DNA of 32,106 nt from Bacteriovoracaceae bacterium (GCA_023137315.1 JAGLPP010000012.1:1-32106); one strand, 5' to 3'. Positions 9,101 through 17,227 are shown, counted from the stretch's first letter. Notes: generated by a model from the letters alone, not told the origin. Numbers and translations are program-made.

Positions 9101-9255
9101 TATCTTATGGATACCCTTATTGAATTCATGGCAAAATCAGGCAGTTCCTCTTTCCCGATTTTTTCCCATAAAACTATTCCTGAAAGAATCAAGCCAAACA
9201 TGAATAAATTGGCAATAACAGGCCTGTTAATGAAATAACTTACTATGCTCTTCAT
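6148..9255 (-). CDS. RND-superfamily efflux permease (HAE type)
   Basis: A 1035-residue inner-membrane proton-driven exporter, normal length for the AcrB/MexB-like family. It opens with the usual cytoplasmic start and TM1 (SIVSYFINRPVIANLFMFG) followed by LPDFAMNSIRVSIRYPGASAEDVE. TM4 carries the paired aspartates of proton relay in GIVVDDAIIIAENISR (near residue 404), and the second-half counterpart reads GVVVNDSIVLVNKLEKEF. Two large periplasmic loops are present, as expected for the internal duplication. It is the third gene of a kinase-regulator-pump-channel operon, 86 bp after the regulator. No membrane-fusion (adaptor) gene exists in the operon or anywhere in this window, which is unusual. 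The substrate cannot be predicted. Confidence 0.93.
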   Translation of the reverse strand: MKSIVSYFINRPVIANLFMFGLILSGIVLWEKIGKEELPDFAMNSIRVSIRYPGASAEDVELSITKPAEEKLKGITGLKDVISTSSYGTGSFRISFEPKLPDIQEKIQEVKDAIDAVSFPKEADDPVYRRFKTSEHAIIDIGIYLKNKNALDVDARIKLQKYALAFKNKLISLKEISGIDTQGYRRPELQIKVLPWKLKKYEISMGQIRSQIVQQHVRRPIGSMKDKSESEITLISELDDIESIKNVIVTSGFQGQQVKLSSIAKVENGFEKSNYILKIQGSEGVILRVKKSTNVDIISGQKAIINFLNTYKKNDPDSPVDFVLIDDESYDVRNRLSLISNNGILGFILIVIVLFIFLDFKSGIWVAMGIPFSLAFTLLIAFAMGYTVNNMTLAAIIIVLGIVVDDAIIIAENISRKKDFENTNTSTKGTLEVIGPIIASILTTCAAFVPLYFFSGRFGLFVKYIPTIVFLMLTASFLESLFILPSHMAHPLPFKRFFARFENENRRRQIRHKIENFYSKTMIKILPFRIAILTGFIIILVLGGYLFSNKMKYVMFPREELRSFRVKVVAKEDLNRHEMAKLVNQVEKIFLNDSDKVVTSVRTRIGQSRRGGEVRENEASMRVEILPPSEREISLSRLMKRWKKLVGGLKDFAQVRFLKSRFGSESGSPIVIEIQENNEYLKNEIAQRLKNELEVLPGLINVEIEEPKKKNEYILEVKKDEVSGLGIDYEQLSSTLRAYVEGEILYTLISGEEEVDVRFTSEDNGKDDIEKLLNLTVANKENYLVPIKGLVSVRKARKAGSIEHVNYKRTVTVYADFAPHKKMTPLVFAEKVEAEIFPRLLAGNPTTALNFRGEVEDSRESKSDFLISIIMALAIMYILLVFLFDSMSTPLLIGAIIPFGVIGVIYAFLIHGMVNYGFFAVVGTLGMMGVVVNDSIVLVNKLEKEFDNFVNNKSGIFVHVANVTSTRLRAVVVTTFTTTAGLFPTAYGISGYDSMLAEMMLAMGWGLLFGMFITLVLLPCLYSFHLQFKLWRRGV

Positions 9256-9341
9256 CTATTTTTCTTGGTAATTCTTTAATTACATATAACAAGATCAATA
9301 TACCGCATCATTATATGTTTTTGCAAACAAAGCTGTTGCAT

Positions 9342-10082
9342 CTACCCTTCAATTTCATAATCAAAGATGTACCCAACAGATCGAAGACTTTTAAAATAGA
9401 CTGGCCCTTTTGGGTTTTCTTCAAAATATTTTCTAAATCTGACAATAAAGTTATCAATGGTCCTGGTGCTGATATCTCCATCATATCCCCAGCATGTTTC
9501 CAACAGGGTTTGCCTTGTAAGAGGTGTTTGGGGATTTGTTACAAAAAGTTTTAACAATTTTACTTCCTGGCTGGTCAGTTTAATTTTTCCCAACTGACAG
9601 GTTGCGGTATTGGAGGTGAAATCTATTTTATTTTTTCCAAAATGATATATTTTTTTTACATCGTCCGTCTTGATGTTACCCGAATCCTTGCTCCATGATG
9701 CCCTCTCCAGAAGTCTTGATACTCTTAATAAAAATTCCTCAAGTGCAAAAGGCTTGGAAAGATAGTCATCAACGCCATAATGTAATCCTTTTATTCTGTC
9801 TTGAACAGAATCCCTGGCAGATAAAATCAAGACTGGAATTTTCTCATTTTCCAATCTGATGTTTTTTAATACGGAATAACCATCAAGACCAGGAAGCATT
9901 AAATCAAGGACAATTAAATCGGGATTCCAGTCTTTCCACTCGGATATTGCGGAAATTCCGTCAGATATTACTTTTACATCATATCCCTGCAAGGATAGAT
10001 TTAATTTCAATCCTTCAGCAATATGATCTTCATCCTCGATAACCATGATTTTTTTACGTATTGTATCACCTTCTTTATTCAT
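9342..10082 (-). CDS. OmpR/PhoB-family response regulator
   Basis: A 246-residue DNA-binding regulator. The receiver (about 11-125) has the acidic pair in IEDEDH, phospho-acceptor Asp60 in VLDLMLPGLDG, and Lys110 in YLSKPF. The winged-helix effector (about 145-243) includes LTSQEVKLLKLF, a recognition-helix region around STRTIDNFIVRFRKYF and the C-terminal hairpin KSLRSVGYIFDYE. It overlaps the upstream kinase by 4 bp (ATGA), so it is the cognate partner. It probably activates the pump genes and its own operon. The 11-bp tandem repeat upstream of the kinase (11107-11128) is the kind of site this family binds. Confidence 0.94.
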   Translation of the reverse strand: MNKEGDTIRKKIMVIEDEDHIAEGLKLNLSLQGYDVKVISDGISAISEWKDWNPDLIVLDLMLPGLDGYSVLKNIRLENEKIPVLILSARDSVQDRIKGLHYGVDDYLSKPFALEEFLLRVSRLLERASWSKDSGNIKTDDVKKIYHFGKNKIDFTSNTATCQLGKIKLTSQEVKLLKLFVTNPQTPLTRQTLLETCWGYDGDISTRTIDNFIVRFRKYFEENPKGPVYFKSLRSVGYIFDYEIEG

Positions 10083-11056
10083 GACCTTATCTCATCCTCT
10101 AACATTGACTTTTTAAGTGGAAACATCAGTGAAACAGTTGTTCCCTTCCCGACTCCTGCACTTGTGGCCTTTACCTTCGCCTTGTGTATTTTTGCTATGC
10201 TTTGCACAAGATATAATCCAAGCCCCGACCCCTTGGCCGTCATATCATCAGGATTTCCAAGTTGATGAAACTTTTTAAACACCTTTTTTAGTTCATTTTT
10301 AGGAATACCTATTCCGTTATCGGAAAATTCCATGTGCAAATAATTATTAATCTCCCGAAAGTTTATATTTATTTCAGGAAAAGACGAAGAATTATAAATT
10401 ACTGAATTTCTAATTATATTTATTGCAAGCATTTCCATCAATGAAACATTTATTGGAAAACGGTATGCTTTTTCATTATTTGATATTGATATTTTTGCGT
10501 TATGAAAAAGCTGGCAATTATCATTTATCAGATCCGTCATGCAGGAGCAGATATCACAGTCCGTAAAATCTTTTTTGTAGCTGTCACCTTCAATCTTTGC
10601 AAGGTTTAAAATTCTATCAACATTTCCGGACAGGCGATCAATATCCTTGATCATAAAATCAATGTATTTTAGTTGATCATTTCGTGACAAATCATGCTTT
10701 GCAAATGTATCCAGGAAAAGTCGAAGTGATGTAAGTGGTGTCTTGAGTTCATGAGTAAAATTGTTTATAAAGTTGCGTTGCATTCGATATAATTGGATAT
10801 TTTTATGATTGTAGATATAAATTGTGACAATACCGAGACAGATGATTGACACTAAAATGGATAACACCAATATAACGGCCCATGCCTCCACCTCAAAAAA
10901 TCTGTCCACATCCAAATTAAATTTCTGTATGTAGTTTTCAAAAGCCTGCTTGGCCTTTAAATACCATCTTATATACAAAAACAGGGATGTTGCCGTAGCA
11001 AGCAGTGAAAAGATGAAAACTGCCAGTGGATGATAGAACCATTTTGATCTAAGCAT
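10079..11056 (-). CDS. Membrane sensor histidine kinase
   Basis: A 325-residue two-component sensor. Two membrane helices (about 9-29 and 57-80) enclose a very short periplasmic loop of roughly 27 residues, so it probably senses within or near the membrane. The phospho-acceptor is His102 in NFTHELKTPLTSLRLFLDTF. The ATPase domain shows the N box IIRNSVIYN, G1 FSDNGIGIP and G2 GSGLGLYLV. It is the first gene of the efflux operon and overlaps the regulator by 4 bp. No Shine-Dalgarno sequence precedes the ATG, and the best promoter would place the transcript start only a few bases upstream, so leaderless translation is possible. Confidence 0.92.
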   Translation of the reverse strand: MLRSKWFYHPLAVFIFSLLATATSLFLYIRWYLKAKQAFENYIQKFNLDVDRFFEVEAWAVILVLSILVSIICLGIVTIYIYNHKNIQLYRMQRNFINNFTHELKTPLTSLRLFLDTFAKHDLSRNDQLKYIDFMIKDIDRLSGNVDRILNLAKIEGDSYKKDFTDCDICSCMTDLINDNCQLFHNAKISISNNEKAYRFPINVSLMEMLAINIIRNSVIYNSSSFPEININFREINNYLHMEFSDNGIGIPKNELKKVFKKFHQLGNPDDMTAKGSGLGLYLVQSIAKIHKAKVKATSAGVGKGTTVSLMFPLKKSMLEDEIRS

Positions 11057-11065
11057 AGTATGGAA

Positions 11066-11094
11066 GGGATATCCGCAATAACCCGATAAGTCAA
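11066..11094 (-). promoter_or_regulatory. Candidate promoter of the kinase-RND operon
   Basis: Read leftward, TTGACT (11094-11089), a 17-bp spacer and TATCCC (11071-11066). The implied start point is within about 5 bases of the kinase ATG at 11056, which has no Shine-Dalgarno sequence. A rival -10, TATGAT (11106-11101), abuts the tandem repeat. Confidence 0.4.
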
Positions 11095-11106
11095 AACCAG
11101 ATCATA

Positions 11107-11128
11107 TTTTGTAAAACTTTTGTAAAAT
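11107..11128. repeat. 11-bp tandem direct repeat, likely OmpR/PhoB-type box
   Basis: TTTTGTAAAAC is followed directly by TTTTGTAAAAT, ten of eleven bases identical. Exact 11-bp periodicity is what dimers of OmpR/PhoB regulators bind. It lies 12 bp upstream of the -35 of the operon that encodes such a regulator, which points to autoregulation. Confidence 0.6.
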
Positions 11129-11144
11129 CCACACCGTTATGTGC

Positions 11145-11174
11145 TTGAAAACTTTAATCTGAATTTCATATACG
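11145..11174 (+). promoter_or_regulatory. Candidate promoter of the radical SAM gene
   Basis: TTGAAA (11145-11150), an 18-bp spacer and TATACG (11169-11174), about 31 bp before the start codon. It is a fair but imperfect sigma-70 match. Confidence 0.4.
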
Positions 11175-11205
11175 TACAATCCTTCTAAAAAACCAGGGAG
11201 CGCCA

Positions 11206-12909
11206 ATGGACAGCGTTAAAAACGGCAAATTCACAAAAAAAATTCTAATGTCTTCAGTTTGCAGTCCAATAGGTCCAAGTGTCGGAGATTCTGAATCCGT
11301 AGGATATGAACTTTTACATGGGCAGGTTACAAGGGCGCAACATATATATTCACCCAGGGTTGTGCATAAACAATTCGCTCTGGATTACATTGCAGTTAAT
11401 TTGGATACTTCGTCCATGGTTTTACATTACCCATCAAAAAAATCATTCATTAAAGAGATAAAAAAAGGGTATGAATATATTGCAATTGCCTTTGTATTAT
11501 CAACAGCTCACCACATGAAAAAGATGTGTCATCTGATTAGAACTCATGCCCCGAATTCCAGGATAATTCTGGGTGGGTACGGAACCGTAATGTCAGATGA
11601 AGAGCTTTTTCCATTCGCTGATTACATCTGTCGCGAAGAAGGTGTTGGGTTCATGAGAAAACTTTTAAATGAGCCCCCCTTGACAATTGAAAGGTATAAA
11701 CATCCAGACATAAGAAGCAGACTTAAGGTCTTTGGAATACCGATTGCCCATACCGGAATGATTTTTGCCGGACTTGGATGTCCCAATGGATGTGATTTTT
11801 GCTGTACATCCCACTTCTTCAAGAAAAAACACATAAGACTTTTACCAACGGGCAAGTCTGTTTATGATTTCATGAAGGGCCATAAAGACAAATATCCCGA
11901 TATTGAGCATACTATTTTGGACGAGGATTTTTTATTAAGCAAGGATCGGTCAAAAGAATATCTGGAATTGTGTCGCAAAAACAATCAAAGCTTTTCCACA
12001 TTTTGTTTTGCCTCCGTCAAGGCGATATCCCAATATACTCCCCACGAACTATTGGAAATGGGAATTGATGGTCTGTGGGTTGGATATGAGAGTAAAAAAG
12101 CAGGATATGAAAAACACGAAGGGGTTGACATTGATTCCTTGATCAAGGAATTGCAAAGTCATGGAATAACAGTATTGACTTCCATGATTGTTGGAATTCC
12201 TTATCAGACAGATAAAATTGCCAAAAGGGAATTTTCTGAACTGATGGAAACACGGCCGGCACTTTCTCAATTTTTAATCTATGGTCCGACACCTGGTACA
12301 CCTTTTTACGAGAAGGTAATGAAACAGGATTTAATGCAGGATGATTTAAAAAATGATCGCATGAAATACTATAAAAAATGCACCGGTTTTAGTTCAATGG
12401 TAAAACATCCCTTCTTGAGAAGGGAGGAAATTGAAAAATTGCAACAAGAATTTTATGAAAATGATTTTAAAACCCTTGGGCCGTCAATTTTTCGGATAGC
12501 AGAGATCAAGATGGCCGGTTATAAAAGATATCGTAACAATCCAAATCATCTTTTAAGAAACAAGGCAAAAGAGTTTAGAAAAAAACTTCCCCCCTATCTT
12601 GCAATATTACCGGTTGGAATATTGGGACCGAAAATTTCATTAAAAAACAGGTGGGAATATTTAAAACTGTTATTCAAGATCCTTGGACATGCCAGGGCCC
12701 ATGAGCTTTCCTACCTGCTGGCATCACCCATTATGGGACTTGCGGCCTGTGCATGTTGGATGAATAAAAAGCTGAAGTTTTTTCAACATCCTGTCACACG
12801 GATTTATAAATACAGGGGACGCTTGGTTCAGGAAGAAATACCTGAAGAAAGTATCTCCCGTCGCAGATTAGAAACCACCCTCTATTCTTCTAATGAGGTA
12901 ACCCCTTAA
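11206..12909 (+). CDS. Radical SAM protein with B12-binding-like N-terminal domain
   Basis: A 567-residue protein. Residues about 55-155 have the Rossmann-like layout of cobalamin-binding domains (strand, helix, then RIILGGYGTVMSDEELFPFADYICREEGVGFM), without the DxHxxG lower-ligand motif, as is common in radical SAM members. The radical SAM core follows, with the [4Fe-4S] ligands Cys192, Cys196 and Cys199 in CPNGCDFCC and later GLWVGYES and LTSMIVGIPYQT. The C-terminal 120 residues are an extension of unknown role (SLKNRWEYLKLLFKILGHAR). GGGAG lies 5-6 nt before the ATG. It stands alone between divergent and downstream genes, so context does not reveal a substrate. Related proteins act as methyltransferases or lipid-modifying enzymes; I cannot choose. 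Confidence 0.88.
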   Translation: MDSVKNGKFTKKILMSSVCSPIGPSVGDSESVGYELLHGQVTRAQHIYSPRVVHKQFALDYIAVNLDTSSMVLHYPSKKSFIKEIKKGYEYIAIAFVLSTAHHMKKMCHLIRTHAPNSRIILGGYGTVMSDEELFPFADYICREEGVGFMRKLLNEPPLTIERYKHPDIRSRLKVFGIPIAHTGMIFAGLGCPNGCDFCCTSHFFKKKHIRLLPTGKSVYDFMKGHKDKYPDIEHTILDEDFLLSKDRSKEYLELCRKNNQSFSTFCFASVKAISQYTPHELLEMGIDGLWVGYESKKAGYEKHEGVDIDSLIKELQSHGITVLTSMIVGIPYQTDKIAKREFSELMETRPALSQFLIYGPTPGTPFYEKVMKQDLMQDDLKNDRMKYYKKCTGFSSMVKHPFLRREEIEKLQQEFYENDFKTLGPSIFRIAEIKMAGYKRYRNNPNHLLRNKAKEFRKKLPPYLAILPVGILGPKISLKNRWEYLKLLFKILGHARAHELSYLLASPIMGLAACACWMNKKLKFFQHPVTRIYKYRGRLVQEEIPEESISRRRLETTLYSSNEVTP

Positions 12910-12915
12910 AAAAAC

Positions 12916-12948
12916 TTCGATATTTTACGTATTTTCGATATGTTACGT
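12916..12948. repeat. Two direct 15-bp repeats before the antiporter gene
   Basis: TTCGATATTTTACGT (12916-12930) and TTCGATATGTTACGT (12934-12948) differ at one base and are spaced with an 18-bp period. They sit just after the radical SAM stop and 74 bp before the antiporter start, so they may be regulator-binding sites for the antiporter gene. Confidence 0.5.
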
Positions 12949-13021
12949 CCTTTTAAGAATAAAATTTTTTTGATAAAATCAACTCACTATTAATATTTTT
13001 ACAATACACAGGATTTAATAA

Positions 13022-14977
13022 TTGGAACATATTGAAAGCACACTTGTTTTTCTACTTTGTTTTTTCTTCGTAGCACTGGCAGCAAAACAATTCGGACGCT
13101 ATTTTAAAATAATAAGACTGCCACTAATAACCGGTTTTTTATTCACTGGTATAATCGTCGGCCCATATTGCCTGAGTTTAATATCCATAGACGCTGTCAA
13201 TAATCTAAACTTTCTTGCCCAACTGTCTTTGGCATTTATCGCTTTTGCCGCAGGTGGAGAACTCAATTTCAGTGAACTAAAAAACCGGGTCAAAAGTATT
13301 AAATGGATCACCATGGGGTTGGTCTTTTGCACATTTTTTATCGGAAGTGCGGCCTTCTTCCTCCTGACTGATTTCATACCCTTTATGCAGTCAATGTCAG
13401 TCAACGCACGAATTGCTGTTTCAATTCTGGGAGGCTCTATTCTTGTGGCACGTTCTCCATCGTCTGCAATAGCCATCATAAAGGAATTGCGTGCAAGCGG
13501 CCCTTTTGTTCAAACTGCCATGGGAGTGACGGTTATCATGGATGTATTGGTGATTGTATTATTCTCCATCAATTCATCAATAAGCGATGTTCTTTTAACA
13601 GCAACCAGTTTCAACATATCATTTATATTTCTACTGGCCGTTGAAATCTTAATCATGTTTGCGCTTGGCTGTCTGATCGGAAAACTATTACAATTTATTA
13701 TTTCCAAACCACTGCACAAATGGATCAAAGGTGGAAGTATTTTACTTATTGGATACGGAATCTTTGTTTTTTCCGAAAAAATCCGCCACTACACCGCCAA
13801 TAATTTCAACGTCGAAATTTTTTTGGAACCACTTCTGATTTGCATGATCGGTGGATGTATAGTGTCAAATTATGGCCAACATCGTGATGAGTTTTTAAAT
13901 CTACTTCACGACATTGGGCCGACAATCTATCTTATCTTTTTTACTCTGACAGGTGCATCAATAAATCTGACCCTGATAGGAACACTATGGCCGGTTATAT
14001 TGCTACTATTTTTAATACGAATTGGAGCTGTCTTTGTCGGTTCCTTTTCAGGTGGAGTACTTGCCGGGGATTCAATGAAACATAATCTTGTTGGTTGGAT
14101 GTCCTACATAACTCAAGCCGGTGTGGGAATGGGACTGGCGAGAGAGGTTGCCGAGGAATTTCCAGAATGGGGTGGTGCCTTTGCCACTTTACTGATTTCA
14201 ATTATCGTAATTAATCAAATAGTTGGACCGGCTTTTTTCAAGTGGGTAATCTTTTTTGTAAAGGAGGCACATCCACGGGCCAAAAAGACAGAAAAGAACA
14301 TTATTCATAATGTGATCGTTTTTGGTGATGACGGACAGGCCGTGGCACTTGCCCGTCAATTACATTCACATCATTGGCAGACCAAAGTGGTATATTTTGA
14401 AAATGATGAGATGAAAGATATGATAGAGACACCAATTGAACTACACAAAATTTCAAGCATTACTCTTGATGAATTGCGTTCACTTGGAGTTGGTGGAGCG
14501 GGTGCAATCGTAACCATGCTGTCTGATGAAATCAACTATCAAATTTGCGAGCTGGTTAATAAAAATTTCAAAAACACAAATTTGATTGTCCGACTGAAAA
14601 AACGAATAAATCTTGAACGTTTTCAAGACCTGGATGCAATGATCGTGGCACAATCCACGGCCATGATAAGCCTGCTTGATCATTTTGTCAGATCACCATC
14701 CCTTGTCTCCATGCTATTGGATCTTGAAGAAGATCAAGACATCATTGATCTTAAAATTCGCAATCCATACGTCTCGGACAAGAGGTTGAGTGAACTGGAT
14801 ATTCCCCCAGGAATACTGATAATATCAACCCATCGTGCCGGAAAAATGTTGAATATTTTCGATAATTTTAAATTCAAAATGGGCGATAGATTGACCATTA
14901 TCGGACCTTCCGAAGAATTAACCAAGGCCGAATCATTTTTTACCACCAACCATTATGTACCAATGGTAATATACTAA
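13022..14977 (+). CDS. CPA2-family cation:proton antiporter with TrkA domains
   Basis: A 651-residue inner-membrane exchanger. Residues 1-415 hold about a dozen hydrophobic segments with family-like stretches (LPLITGFLFTGIIVGPYCLS, GGSILVARSPSSAIAIIKEL). The cytoplasmic part has a TrkA-N nucleotide-binding fold from about 428 (NVIVFGDDGQAVALARQL) and a TrkA-C domain at about 560-645 (DLKIRNPYVSDKRLSEL ... MGDRLTIIGP). This is the KefB/YbaL-like arrangement, expected to exchange K+ or Na+ for H+. The dinucleotide-binding glycine motif is GDDGQA rather than GxGxxG, so ligand preference may differ. The start is TTG at 13022 with AGGA 8 nt upstream; no ATG fits. Its stop abuts the stop of hydF on the other strand with no spacer. 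Confidence 0.92.
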   Translation: MEHIESTLVFLLCFFFVALAAKQFGRYFKIIRLPLITGFLFTGIIVGPYCLSLISIDAVNNLNFLAQLSLAFIAFAAGGELNFSELKNRVKSIKWITMGLVFCTFFIGSAAFFLLTDFIPFMQSMSVNARIAVSILGGSILVARSPSSAIAIIKELRASGPFVQTAMGVTVIMDVLVIVLFSINSSISDVLLTATSFNISFIFLLAVEILIMFALGCLIGKLLQFIISKPLHKWIKGGSILLIGYGIFVFSEKIRHYTANNFNVEIFLEPLLICMIGGCIVSNYGQHRDEFLNLLHDIGPTIYLIFFTLTGASINLTLIGTLWPVILLLFLIRIGAVFVGSFSGGVLAGDSMKHNLVGWMSYITQAGVGMGLAREVAEEFPEWGGAFATLLISIIVINQIVGPAFFKWVIFFVKEAHPRAKKTEKNIIHNVIVFGDDGQAVALARQLHSHHWQTKVVYFENDEMKDMIETPIELHKISSITLDELRSLGVGGAGAIVTMLSDEINYQICELVNKNFKNTNLIVRLKKRINLERFQDLDAMIVAQSTAMISLLDHFVRSPSLVSMLLDLEEDQDIIDLKIRNPYVSDKRLSELDIPPGILIISTHRAGKMLNIFDNFKFKMGDRLTIIGPSEELTKAESFFTTNHYVPMVIY

Positions 14978-16174
14978 CTAATGCCCAAAGACTGAAATTG
15001 CGCGGTCAAAAATCCCTAATGCGTAAGCTATCGCCATTCCGTAATTGGTTACAGGGATTTTCTTTTCTATTGCCGGAGCAACACGATTCAACAACTGCTT
15101 ACCTGTAAACATGCATCCCCCACACTGTATTACTAATTTATAATCACTGATTTCCCCTGGAATTTCATCAAAACCGGATACTGTTTCAAAATCAAGCTGC
15201 ATGCCTGTGTAGTTTCTAATCCAGCGGGGGATCTTCACCATGCCAATATCATCCTCGTTGACATGATGAGTGCATGACTCAAGAATTAATACCTTGTCCC
15301 CATTTTTTAAATTATCTATTTGTCTTGTTCCATGGATAAATGTTTCAAAATCCCCCTTAAACCTGGCAAAAAGAATACTAAAACTTGTTAAGGGAATATC
15401 CGCAGGAACTGCGGCAGATACTTTAAAAAATGCCTGACTGTCTGTTATCACCAAATCAGGATTGATTTTTTTTAAAACGAGATCAATTTCATGTTCCTTG
15501 GCAATTGTAATAATACAGTCATTATCCAACGCATCCCTGATTGCTTGCACCTGTGGAAGTATTAACCTCCCTTCAGGGGCCTCGGAATCAACTGGACAAA
15601 TCATCAAAACATGACTTCCACGTTGCACCAGATCTCCCATGATTGATTGCATGTTGAAACTTTTTTCAGGTAGATTTTCCTTGATTGCCCCAATAATATC
15701 CCTGCCCTTGTCTTTAGATGGCCACTTACAACTGAATGTTAAAATATCACAAAAATATTTATTTTTAATCTTTTCAAGTTTATCAGGCATTACCGGGAAA
15801 ATATCCACTTTGTTTCTGACCATGATCCAGGCAATCTTTTTTTTGGTAAATGTTTTTATTAATTCCAACTCATGCCTTCCCAAATCATCGGCTGCCATAA
15901 CCATTACAGCAAGATCAATCTTTTTAATCGCCTTTAACGTTGTCAGGACACGTTTATGGCCAAGTTCACCATCATCATCAATTCCGGCCGTATCCATAAA
16001 AACGACAGGCCCGATGTCATACAATTCAATACTTTTATAAACTACATCGGTGGTGGTTCCAGCATGCTCACTAACAATGGATATTTCCTGTCCCGTCAGC
16101 GAATTTATTACGGAACTTTTGCCAACATTTCTTTTTCCAAAAATACCAATATGTGGTTTCATGGAATTCAACAT
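14978..16174 (-). CDS. hydF: [FeFe]-hydrogenase maturation GTPase HydF
   Basis: A 398-residue scaffold on which the 2Fe subcluster of the H-cluster is assembled and from which it is passed to HydA. The GTPase domain has GKRNVGKS (13-20), DTAGIDD (60-66) and the NKxD motif at 120-123. The C-terminal Fe-S domain shows the HydF ligand pattern: Cys300-x-His302, then 47 residues, then Cys350-x2-Cys353 (CGGC). It is the last gene of the hydrogenase operon. The ATG at 16174 shares one base with the hydE stop and has AGGAGG 7 nt upstream; an in-frame TTG at 16195 inside hydE is rejected. It converges with the antiporter gene with no gap, leaving no room for a terminator between them. Confidence 0.96.
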   Translation of the reverse strand: MLNSMKPHIGIFGKRNVGKSSVINSLTGQEISIVSEHAGTTTDVVYKSIELYDIGPVVFMDTAGIDDDGELGHKRVLTTLKAIKKIDLAVMVMAADDLGRHELELIKTFTKKKIAWIMVRNKVDIFPVMPDKLEKIKNKYFCDILTFSCKWPSKDKGRDIIGAIKENLPEKSFNMQSIMGDLVQRGSHVLMICPVDSEAPEGRLILPQVQAIRDALDNDCIITIAKEHEIDLVLKKINPDLVITDSQAFFKVSAAVPADIPLTSFSILFARFKGDFETFIHGTRQIDNLKNGDKVLILESCTHHVNEDDIGMVKIPRWIRNYTGMQLDFETVSGFDEIPGEISDYKLVIQCGGCMFTGKQLLNRVAPAIEKKIPVTNYGMAIAYALGIFDRAISVFGH

Positions 16175-17217
16175 CACACCACCTCCTCTGTGCAATATAC
16201 AAAATTTTCATTAATTCTTTTTACATTTTTCTCCAAGGCATGCCTGTTTTCAGACACATTGTTTTCCAAGCAATCCTTCCTGTTATACAAGGAATACATT
16301 TCCTGATATTTCGCAGGTGTCTGGTTAAACATGACAACATTCGCACCGGAACAAATACCTTTAAAACGTCCGGTATCTGAAATCACATCCAAGGCCGTGG
16401 AGGCAGCGATATTGATTTTTGGCATCATTAACCTTAAAACTGCCAACACGTTCAAGGTCAATTCCAATCTTTCCGCTTTAGACAAAACACCATTTGCCCC
16501 GAAGATCGGGGTATCCTTATGCTCGACATAGGGACCAAGTCCAACCATGTAAACATTTAATTTTTTAAGTAATAACAAATCATCAGCTAAATCTTCAACC
16601 GTCTGGGAGGGGATTCCAACCATCATACCTGAACCAACCTGATAACCAATATCCTTTAAAAATTCGAGACATCTCATTCTTTGCCTGAAATCATGATTTA
16701 AATCGGCTGGATGTATTTTCCTGAACAGTTCAGGATTGCTGCTTTCAAATCTAAGTAAATATCTGTCAGCACCACTCTCTTTCCACAATTTGTAAGTTTC
16801 AAAACACTGCTCCCCACATGAAAGGGTAATCTTCACATCTTTGGAAAATTTTGTTTTTATTCTTTTCAAAATGAAGCTAATGTCATTAATAAATTTTCTT
16901 GTCTTGATCTCTCCTGATTGGATTACAAAAAACCTGTATCCTTGGTCAATTGATTTTTGGCAGGCATCCAACACAACATCAACAGGAAGATCATATCTTT
17001 CCACATTGCTGTTGCTGTGCCTTATTCCACAGTAATAGCAATCTTTATAACAATAATTGGAATATTCAATCAAGGCACGAAGATAAACCCCTTTTCCAAA
17101 CAGCTCTTGCTTCAACTTCAATGCACTCTCTCGAAATTCCAATGCCTGCTCACCGCGAAACATCAAATGTTTTACAATATTTTTTTTATTCCAATCAATC
17201 TTTTTTAGATATTTCAC
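16174..17217 (-). CDS. hydE: [FeFe]-hydrogenase maturation radical SAM enzyme HydE
   Basis: A 347-residue radical SAM enzyme that acts in building the dithiomethylamine-bridged 2Fe subcluster. The SAM-cluster cysteines are Cys56, Cys60 and Cys63 (CYKDCYYCGIRHSN), followed by the family stretches VIQSGE and MVGIPSQTVEDLADDL. The length is normal for HydE. The start is GTG at 17217, with a purine-rich AAGAGAAA just upstream and the hydG stop 10 bp before. It overlaps hydF by one base. Neighbours hydG and hydF complete the standard set of three maturases. Confidence 0.95.
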   Translation of the reverse strand: MKYLKKIDWNKKNIVKHLMFRGEQALEFRESALKLKQELFGKGVYLRALIEYSNYCYKDCYYCGIRHSNSNVERYDLPVDVVLDACQKSIDQGYRFFVIQSGEIKTRKFINDISFILKRIKTKFSKDVKITLSCGEQCFETYKLWKESGADRYLLRFESSNPELFRKIHPADLNHDFRQRMRCLEFLKDIGYQVGSGMMVGIPSQTVEDLADDLLLLKKLNVYMVGLGPYVEHKDTPIFGANGVLSKAERLELTLNVLAVLRLMMPKINIAASTALDVISDTGRFKGICSGANVVMFNQTPAKYQEMYSLYNRKDCLENNVSENRHALEKNVKRINENFVYCTEEVV

Positions 17218-17227
17218 AGTTTCTCTT

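Noticed and set aside
16175-16195. Upstream TTG start for hydF adding seven residues
   Set aside because: It lies inside hydE, while the ATG at 16174 has a perfect AGGAGG at ideal distance and a one-base overlap with the hydE stop.
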